The translations under genes and the position numbers were made by a program. Under the pieces are notes generated by a model. That model saw only the letters and a program-made list of their open reading frames with translations, ran no database searches and had not been told where the DNA came from. DNA of 64,000 nt from Metridium senile (Eukaryota; Cnidaria; Anthozoa; Actiniaria; Metridiidae): assembly GCA_949775045.1 (NCBI GenBank), contig OX459105.1, positions 13,791,227 to 13,855,226 of the forward strand, given 5' to 3'. Of the stretch, positions 56,680 to 64,000 are shown in pieces (the first letter of the stretch is position 1; the number at the start of each line of letters is the position of its first letter).

Positions 56680-57760
56680 TTATAATAGTACATAAAAGTG
56701 AATGATTTTCCCGTGAACAGGGAGGCAGACTATTGTAGAATGATTCCTTCGGTGAGTGTTCGTTCGATGACTATAATAGTACATAAAAGTAATGATTTTC
56801 CCGCGTACAGGGAGGCAGACTATTGTAGAATGATTCCTTCGGCGAGTGTTCGTTCGATGACTATAATAGTACATAAAAGTAATGATTTTCCCGCGTACAG
56901 GGAGGCAGACTATTGTAGAATGATTCCTTCGGCGAGTGTTCGTTCGATGACTATAATAGTACATAAAAGTGAATGATTTTCCCGTGAACAGGGAGGCAGA
57001 CTATTGTAGAATGATTCCTTCGGCGAGTGTTCGTTCGATGACTATAATAGTACATAAAAGTAATGATTTTCCCGCGTACAGGGAGGCAGACTATTGTAGA
57101 ATGATTCCTTCGGCGAGTGTTCGTTGGATGACTATAATAGTACATAAAAGTGAAAGATTTTCCCGTGAACAGGGAGGCAGACTATTGTAGAATGATTCCT
57201 TCGGCGAGTGTTCGTTCGATGACTATAATAGTACATAAAAGTAATGATTTTCCCGCGTACAGGGAGGCAGACTATTGTAGAATGAGTCCTTCGGCGAGTG
57301 TTCGTTGGATGACTATAATAGTACATAAAATTAAGTTTTCCCGTGTACAGGGAGGCAGACTATTGTAGAATGAGTCCTTCGGCGAGTGTTCGTTGGATGA
57401 CTATAATAGTACATAAAATTAAGTTTTCCCGTGTACAGGGAGGCAGACTATTGTAGAATGATTGCTTCGGCGAGTGTTCGTTGGATGACTATAATAGTAC
57501 ATAAAATTAAGTTTTCCCGTGTACAGGGAGGAGACAAGTGTAGAATGATTGCTTCGGCGAGTGTTCGTTGGATGACTATAATAGTACATAAAATTAAGTT
57601 TTCCCGTGTACAGGGAGGAGACAAGTGTAGAATGATTGCTTCGGCGAGTGTTCGTTGGATGACTATAATAGTACATAAAATTAAGTTTTCCCGTGTACAG
57701 GGAGGAGACAAGTGTAGAATGATTGCTTCGGTGTGTGTTTTTTGAATGACTACGATTACA
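56680..57760 (+). repeat. 90-bp minisatellite inside the YR retrotransposon
   Basis: Eleven full units starting gactataatagtacataaaa at 56769, 56859, 56949, 57040, 57130, 57221, 57311, 57399, 57487, 57574, 57661, with partial units at both ends. Period drifts 90/91 to 88 to 87. Two unit types (tgaatgattttcccgtgaac and taatgattttcccgcgtac) are interspersed on the left; the last four share a third type (ttaagttttcccgtgtac). Frames across it in both strands are repeat translations. Confidence 0.95.
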
Positions 57761-58202
57761 TGGTACACAGAATTGAAATATTCCCACGCATTAGGGAAGC
57801 AGATTAAATTGTGAATCGTTGGATGACTATCACTGAGTATAGTAAAGTGAAGTATTTTCTATGTGTTCGTTGTCATGTGTAAGGAATATGATGAAGGAAA
57901 AAACATAAGCATATTCTAGGGGTAGTACGGGTGTAATACAGTTTGACTTGAATAATTAGTGGGCAGAGTTACATAGTGTAATGTAGCGTATATGCTGGTT
58001 TAATTAGATGTACGGGGATATTTATACATACTGACAACTGAAGTGTAATGAAAATTTGTTGCATACATTTATAAATTGTAATACTAAAGGATTTATGACA
58101 TGTAGTTATGCAGCGGATGGTACGGGACTCATAAGTACCTTCATTTGTTTGTAAAAAGGATTTGTAGTCGATTATGATACATTATACTTGATCTAATATA
58201 AC

Positions 58203-58234
58203 AATAAAGCAGTAAAAAAAAAAAAAAAAAAAAA
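58203..58234 (+). other. Internal polyadenylation signal and 21-bp poly(A) tract
   Basis: AATAAA at 58203-58208, then gcagt and 21 A at 58214-58234. The 11-mer caataaagcag also occurs 10 bp after repeat B2 (62375-62385). The poly(A) sits upstream of the RT frame, which is not expected in an intact element. Confidence 0.75.
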
Positions 58235-58375
58235 TATATGAGTGTTTTATTGGTGACAGTCACAGAGTTTTAGCAGTATTGAAAAAGGGTATCTAAAATA
58301 ACCCCCCCGGTTTAACTGGGTCAATGCTGTCATTTCGCTGCTGACTGTGCGGGATTTTCCTCTTCGCCACTCTAA

Positions 58376-59573
58376 ATGCCTTTTCCTTATCCTATGGTGC
58401 GCAATTTCCCCAATGGGAAAAAAAATGTCCAATTTGATAGATGTCTAATGGGAGGAGAACAAGAAAAGAATGTGACAAGTTGGGTGGATTATCGGGGAAA
58501 TCCCGTTACAGTCGCAGATGAAATGACAGCAAATGATGGGATACATAGGAGGGTCCTATTAGTACAAAAGGGAGAAACTGGTGGTAGAGTAACAAGTTTA
58601 TGCTTCCGGGACCCAAAATGCTTTAAAGCGGGAGAGTTACAGGCTCATGCAACACAATGGGAGGCGTTAGCACAAAAATGTCCTGGAGCGAGCCAGGATG
58701 AAGTCCTTGGATGGATCAGAAACAAGGTATCTATCTGGTCGTTCTTCCGACGATTTAAAGGTACTTTTAAGGGTATAGATTATGATTCTGATCGCCCGCC
58801 AACAAGGATATTCAAGAATAACGCATCGTGTAAGCCATTTACAGAATACATACAGTCTACGCTTCTTGACCGGATGAAAACAGGAGCAATATCTTTACTT
58901 GGGAAGGTAGAAGAGGTAGAAGCGCCACATATTGTCCTCCCACTGACAGTCGAACCGTCAAAACCACGTCTCTGCTTAGACGCGAGATATGTTAATCTAT
59001 GGATGCAAGACAAGCCATTTACGTTGGACAAACTAACCGACGTAACTCGCTACGTGGGCAAGGATTCGTTTCAGACGGTGTTGGACGACAAATCCGGATA
59101 CGATCATATAATGCTGACCAACGACAGCCGTACTTTCTTTGGTATGCAGTGGGGGGGATGGTATTTCTCCTATAATACTATCCCATTTGGGTGGAAAATC
59201 TCCCCGTACATATATAATACGACTGGATTGATGGCCATTATTTTCATCAATTGGTGTCCCTTGCTCACTTTATATTGATGACAGGCATAATGGACAATTA
59301 CAAGTTCCATTTGATACAGGGGTATATGCTACCATGACGAATCATGAGGATCGTATGCGGTCTGCAGCCGAGTCGGCCTTATTCTTGGTGGCTTTTCACC
59401 TAATACAGCTTGGTTATTTCCTGGGTCTTGCAAAGTTAATACTAACACCTCAAAGAAAAGTACCGTACCTCGGTTTTTTGGTTGACTCTCAGAAACAATG
59501 TTTTCGCTTGATACCTGAAAAAAACGATGTAAATTTATATCACTGGTTAAAACCGTCCTTACAGCACATACCG
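58376..59573 (+). pseudogene. Reverse transcriptase of the YR retrotransposon (frameshifted)
   Basis: Frame 58376-59278 has PSKPRLCLDARYVN, YVGKDSFQTVLDDKSGYDHI and FFGMQWGGWYFSYNTIPFGW, the fingers and palm of a DIRS-order RT. The YIDD active-site box (SLYIDDRHNGQLQ, from about 59267) is in another frame, so a frameshift lies near 59235-59265. The continuation reads AKLILTPQRKVPYLGFLVDS to about 59573, where another frame break and probable deletion cut the thumb/RNase H link. Confidence 0.85.
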
Positions 59574-59604
59574 TGAACGTCAAAACTCTTCAGCGTCTTG
59601 CGTC

Positions 59605-60409
59605 TTGTCTCCTGTACAGAAAGAGATATCAGATTATTGGTCTGCAGAAGAAAAAGGGTGGGATATTGCCGTTAAGGAGGCCATAGCACTTGATAAGCTG
59701 TTATGTTCATGTGGAGATGTTTTACGAAATGCCAGAGTAGATGCGATGGTGGACAGTCAGGTTGTAATAAACGCATTGAACAACCAAGGAGGCAGGAGTG
59801 CACCCTTAAACACAGCTCTCAAGAAGCTTTTCCACACCACCGTGAGGTTGAACGTGTTACTCCAGCTGCTTTACATCCCAAGCAGTGCTAACCCAGCCGA
59901 CCTCCCATCTCGAATTTCCGAATTTCTATGCTTGACAGTCGGCTAGCATATAACACGTGGCGATATGTGGAGAACATCTTTGGGGAGAAAGAGGGACATA
60001 CATGTGATTTGATGTCATTGGATTCCAATGTGATGAAGAACAGATCCGGCCACGACCTCCCCCATGTTACTCCTTGGCCGTCTCCAGGTTCGGCTGGCGT
60101 TAATGTCTTTGCTCAAGATCTAGCCCAGCGTGATAGTATCTTGAAACGACCTTATGTGTTTCCGCCTCTGGCACTTGTCGGGCCAGTGTTGTCTCTCCTT
60201 CAGGAATATGCACTAAGTTGCACAGTGGTAGTTTTGGATGTTTATCCCAGGAAGTTTTGGTGGCCCTTATTATGGTGCAAATCAACTAAGAAACATAAGC
60301 TGGCCGCAAAAGGTGATGAGAAAGCTATTCTCGCTCCCTCCAAGAACGGTTGGTTCCCGCATAAATCCCTACCAGGCGATCTTTGGGCGTTTGCTTTTAA
60401 ACCATTATG
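59605..60409 (+). pseudogene. RNase H-like region and following linker of the YR retrotransposon
   Basis: KEAIALDKLLCSCGDVL, VDAMVDSQVVINALNNQGGR and LLYIPSSANPADLPSRISE match the RNase H-like region of DIRS/Ngaro polyproteins. The next frame (59928-60410) continues RLAYNTWRYVENIFG, GVNVFAQDLAQRD, YVFPPLALVGPVLSLL and DVYPRKFWWPLL, the usual sequence after it. A one-step frame change is needed near 59930. Confidence 0.8.
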
Positions 60410-60599
60410 ACTGCAGAACCCGATTGGGTATATATGTATATAGACAGTGTAGGATAATCGATGGGTAATCAGAGAATAACGAAGATAACAACAATATTAT
60501 TGCATATTATTGCATATTTATGATAAATAACTAGTATGTAACAACATAAGAATAAAGAAAATAACTGTTATATAATACGTTGTATTGTAGGACCTTCCC

Positions 60600-61831
60600 A
60601 TGGTGGCAAAATTGTTCATCCTTTCAGTACGATGCCCAAAATGTGGCCACGCAAATGACGTAGACTTTCGTTTTTGTCAGCGCTGTGGATATAAGAGAAA
60701 GGTGATATCTTGGCAAAGGGTGGATCACGTAGATATAGATTTGGATGTCATCGATGAGCGGCTACAGCAACTTTTGAATTACGATCGCGCAACCAGTTAT
60801 GCAAAACAAATTAAAGGATTCATTGCAAAAAGAACTTGAAGAGTTTGTAGCGGCTTTGCAGGGAAACGTAACCCTTGCTACTTTAACCCCGCGGGACATA
60901 TGCCGTTTCTTAATCTAAAAGGACCGCAATGGTAGAACGCAAGTACACATAAATAGTTGTCAATTTATAGGAGATAAAGGAAAACACCCTTGTGGTTGCC
61001 CAATGCGCCTATCTTATAAGACGGTGGATTCATATATCGGCAAACTGAGAGCAATTTTCCATACGATGGGTCGAGATGGAGAATGGGATAAGAGATTAGG
61101 GCTAGGAAATCCGGCAGCGGATAAATGCGTCAAAGACTATCTTCGTTTAGTTACAGCGGAACAGCTCCAGGCTAGAGTTACACCGTGATCAGGCTTACTT
61201 CAAGACAGCTTTCTTTAGTGGGGACCGACCAGGGGATCTGGGTCGAGTGAAAGTCCCGGAAATTTTACGCTTCCCAAACGATGATGGGTTACTATTCAAC
61301 CACATCTGGGGTAAAACATTACGAGACGGAGATCATAATGTTTTCGGAATTAGAAAAAAAAAAACCCAAACTGCTATCTGCCCTATAAGGGCTATTGAAC
61401 AATAAATAGATATTGCCAGGCAAATGCGCGTTGATCTTGCCCGGGACTATCTGTTCCGGCCAACGACGTCAGCGCAGGGCATTGTAGACGCTCCGTTGAC
61501 ATCATCAACAGCTGAAGCCCGATTAAAGGGATACCTCGATGAGATGGGTATAAATGAAGGTGAAACACTACATGGCTTTAGATCTGGATGCGCCATCACC
61601 TTAGCCCTCAGTGACAGGTGCAGACCTGTCTGAAATCATGTGGGGTGGAATCGTTGCCATACTGCATTGTATTATTTACAGTTAGCTAAGGTGTTAAACC
61701 CATCGGGTGCGTCGGGCAAGCTAGCGTCAAGTGGAACTGTAAATACTATCCAACCATGGCAAGACATTAATGAACTGAAACGTTTTGTGAGCGCTTTCCC
61801 AATGGAAACCACGAATAAAAGGAAAAAATGA
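60600..61831 (+). pseudogene. Tyrosine recombinase of the YR retrotransposon (stops and frameshifts)
   Basis: Starts with a zinc-ribbon CPKCGHANDVDFRFCQRCG (60600-60839), then the SAM-like N-terminal part SYKTVDSYIGKLRAIFHTMG (61003 on). Catalytic signatures are visible in pieces: SGDRPGDLGRVK (about 61218), HGFRSG (H-x-x-R, about 61571) and HTALYYLQLAKV with the Tyr nucleophile (about 61656). At least three frame changes and stop codons separate them, so it cannot be active as it stands. Confidence 0.85.
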
Positions 61832-61970
61832 GACAGCCCAGGAGAGTTATAGCTTTGGGTATAAAATTAAAGGATAGGGGATATGAGGATTGGGGGTATT
61901 CTGGTGTGAGATGATATTAGTGTGAAATGTGGTATAATTATAAATGATGCATAGATAGACCTAGGTAGCG

Positions 61971-62039
61971 TGATTCAATATTTTTACCCATTCCTTATTT
62001 CAACTGAACATGAAGGAGAGTGTTATGAAATAGATTACT
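61971..62039 (+). repeat. YR retrotransposon repeat B1
   Basis: 69 bp from tgattcaatatttttaccca to tagattact; ends inside the first bases of A2 (overlap 'act'). Confidence 0.9.
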
Positions 62040-62210
62040 ATTCTTAATACTCTAATGAGATGCGAAGATGAAATAATAGAATTATTGTTTATACACGATG
62101 AAATACGGATAGAATAGGCCCGTGAGGAATGTAGGGGGGCATTATAAATGCGAGAGAACACTCTCTGCTCGTTCAGTTGATTGATCAGCGCGGCGGACCC
62201 ACTAGAAAAC
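62037..62210 (+). repeat. YR retrotransposon repeat A2
   Basis: Identical to A1. The 85 bp between A2 and B2 contain the inverted words caaaggcaaa / tttgcctttg. Confidence 0.92.
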
Positions 62211-62295
62211 GACCCACCCTCCCACCCCGACATGTCTCGCGTGGTCGTATGGACCCGCCACCAAAGGCAAATTGCTATAGTTTGCCTTTGGCCGC

Positions 62296-62364
62296 TGATT
62301 CAATATTTTTACCCATTCCTTATTTCAACTGAACATGAAGGAGAGTGTTATGAAATAGATTACT
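62296..62364 (+). repeat. YR retrotransposon repeat B2 (3' end)
   Basis: Identical to B1 over 69 bp; closes the element. Confidence 0.9.
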
Positions 62365-62999
62365 TTTAGCAACACAATAAAGCAGAGTACAAATTACCCT
62401 TACAGGTATGCAGTCATGTTACGTAACTGATTTTTGAGCCAGAACCCTAAAAGGTACTCACAGGAAATATTTTTAACCCTAAAAAGTAAGCCAATCACCC
62501 CTACTACTTGAAACAGAGTACCTCACCCCCGGGGCTATAACACCATATAAAGTACATGAGTACTATAATATAAAATTATAATTCAATAGAAATACAATAT
62601 AATACTTTCAAATGAATAAATTATCATAATTGTATAATGTATAAATATTCATAATTTTTGCATACTTAGTGCAATTAACTTATGGAGCAAAAGCACTATA
62701 ACCATGAAATAAAAACTAAAAATATACACGTAAGCCAATAAAATGAAATTATATATAATTTATACTTTTAATACTGATATTTCAAGCTTAAATAGCCCTC
62801 CGTCAGAGCGAAAAACTAAAAAGTTAAACAATTAGTTTTTACTTAGTGACTATTTAGTTACTATCACTCAATCAGAAATTAAACATCAACATTAAACACA
62901 TACAAAGGAGGGGGACGTAAGGGTTTGCGGTATTGCGGTACTGAGTCATTTTTGTTGCGGTATTACACAGGCAGCCCAACCATTCTCTTTGAGGATTTT
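62365..62999. other. AT-rich sequence, no gene recognised
   Basis: Includes the inverted flank match at 62490-62520 and otherwise simple AT-rich DNA. Confidence 0.5.
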
Positions 63000-63800
63000 T
63001 TTAATGACATTCAAGTTATTTTCAACCGCGCGCTGAGTGAGATACAAATTGAGCGCGCAGGTGGGATTCCTGTGGTGTATTTGTTTGAATGCGCGCGGAT
63101 GGGATTCCTGTGGCTTTTTGCAAGCAATCATTCGTCAAAGTCGCGTGGTATCGAAGAGGGAGGTATTTTGATATCAAGATACTACCTTCTTCGATTTTTC
63201 TGTCGTACGTGCGATTCCGTTTTGTGTCATCCAAGCTTGATCACTGTAACTCTATTTTGTACAATGTCCCTAAATATGTAGTCCAAAAGATTCAACATGT
63301 ACAGAATGCTGCTGCTCGTTTGATTGCAATGTCCTCAAAGTATGACCATATAACTCCAACACTTATCGAATTACACTGGCTGCCTATCTCTGAACGTATA
63401 AAATTCAAACTTATTTTAATAACTTTCAAAGCATTACACGAACAGTCTCTGTCCTACATTCAAGAACTTATAACTTGTTACTGTCCTCCAAGAGCTCTCC
63501 GGTCGTCACCCACACTAACACTCAACTCTGTAAACTATAATCTGAAGTCATATGGTTCCAGATCCTTTTCCGTTTGTGCTCCTAAACTTTGGAACAGCTT
63601 GCCTGACAATATCTGCTCTTGTGAAACTTTGAACATTTTCAAACGTAAACTTAAAACTTATCTTTTTGAAAATACTTACCTTTCCTAATAACTGTAATTT
63701 TATTAATTTTGAGTGTACATTGAATTGTAAAGCGCCTAGGACAGGATTGGATAGGCGCTATATAAATGTTTGTTATTATTAATATTATTATTGTTATCAT
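63000..63800 (+). mobile_element. 3' end of a truncated L2/CR1-like non-LTR retrotransposon
   Basis: Frame 63089-63688 from about 63227 reads SSKLDHCNSILYNVPKYVVQ, VQNAAARLIAMSSKYDHITP, LIELHWLPISERIKFKLILI, YGSRSFSVCAPKLWNSLPDN and FKRKLKTYLF, the conserved region after the RT. It is followed by aggcgctatataaatg and a (tta)n tail (63768-63800). Sequence before 63227 is unrelated and has its own short repeats (gggattcctgtgg at 63063 and 63101; palindrome tcgaagagggaggtatttt around 63148-63199), so the copy is 5'-truncated. Related to the element at 51775-52315 but a different subfamily. Confidence 0.82.
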
Positions 63801-64000
63801 TACAACTTCATTTATTTGTACAGAAGAGCAATTTTATTTTATTTCATGGGCATAGTGCTTGGGTTCTAACAAAAAGTAATAAAAATATCAACCTTTCTCT
63901 CAAACCCACTTGTTTTTTGCATGGTCACAAATGTTCCCATTAACCCAGATTCCCAACTACAATAAATGTAAACCATAAATTTTCTTAGTCCTGGTAATGT
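63801..64000. other. No feature seen at the right edge
   Basis: Ordinary AT-rich sequence. Confidence 0.5.

Larger units (their letters stand above)
56017..62364 (+). mobile_element. Tyrosine-recombinase retrotransposon (Ngaro/PAT-type, DIRS order), degenerate copy
   Basis: Split direct repeats: A1 56017-56190, B1 61971-62039, A2 62037-62210, B2 62296-62364. A1 and A2 are identical over 174 bp; B1 and B2 match over 69 bp. This A1-genes-B1-A2-B2 layout is diagnostic of PAT/Ngaro elements and differs from LTR elements (no integrase, no TG...CA ends). Between the repeats: a short gag-like frame, a minisatellite, an internal poly(A), then RT, RNase H, a zinc ribbon and tyrosine recombinase in order, all plus strand, with several frameshifts and stops. 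Confidence 0.9.

Noticed and set aside
56680..57787. CRISPR-like array or short repetitive protein
   Set aside because: Units of 87-91 bp are contiguous with no unique spacers, in a eukaryotic retrotransposon; frames are repeat translations in both strands.
58247..58432. 61-residue minus frame with an AATAAA downstream
   Set aside because: No family resemblance and antisense to the retrotransposon RT leader; more likely chance.
56017..62210. LTR retrotransposon with 174-bp LTRs
   Set aside because: The second copy is interleaved with B1/B2 repeats and the element carries a tyrosine recombinase rather than a DDE integrase.

Overview
The window is intron-rich, AT-rich animal nuclear DNA. Its backbone is one large single-copy gene on the minus strand, an orthologue of the deubiquitinase USP24, surrounded and invaded by transposable elements. 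I resolved 60 coding exons (54987 down to 10325) with GT-AG borders and an unbroken frame. They give a predicted protein of about 2546 residues with an N-terminal UBA domain and a complete USP catalytic domain (Cys box, two CxxC pairs, His box, acidic residue). Human-like exon structure, small exons, ATC/GAT-rich introns, MITEs and a transposase type common in cnidarian genomes suggest a marine invertebrate, most likely a cnidarian such as an anemone or coral. The phylum is inference.

Layout. 1-10.3 kb: intergenic DNA beyond the 3' end of USP24, without convincing genes, made of nested inverted-repeat elements, MITE-like hairpins and tandem duplications. 10.3-55.0 kb: USP24. Its introns hold ATC/GAT microsatellites, fold-back MITEs, a SINE, a truncated non-LTR retrotransposon tail (minus, about 51.8-52.3 kb), a 2.2-kb element flanked by TTAA (45.0-47.2 kb), and in intron 17 a 6.1-kb DNA transposon (34111-40199) with about 330-bp TIRs, a TTA target duplication and a three-exon gene. 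That gene encodes zinc motifs, a central transposase-like region, an XPG/FEN-like nuclease and a CXC-type Cys-rich tail (Academ-like). 55.0-56.0 kb: USP24 promoter and a purine-rich repeat. 56.0-62.4 kb: a tyrosine-recombinase (Ngaro/PAT-type DIRS-order) retrotransposon on the plus strand with the diagnostic A1...B1-A2-B2 split direct repeats, a 90-bp minisatellite, an internal poly(A) tract and decayed RT, RNase H and recombinase frames. 63.0-63.8 kb: the 3' end of an L2/CR1-like non-LTR element.

The most unusual observations are these. (1) Local tandem duplications at USP24 exon-intron borders have created arrays of decoy splice sites at exons 14, 22, 31, 46 and 55. (2) The Academ-like transposase is open throughout except for a 27-bp in-frame (TTAA)n array that brings two stop codons. 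(3) The YR retrotransposon has identical 174-bp A repeats although its genes are heavily damaged.

How parts work together: USP24 is the only host gene seen. Everything else is mobile or repeat DNA, and the TEs probably act on the host gene only through intron length, splice-site environment and promoter context.
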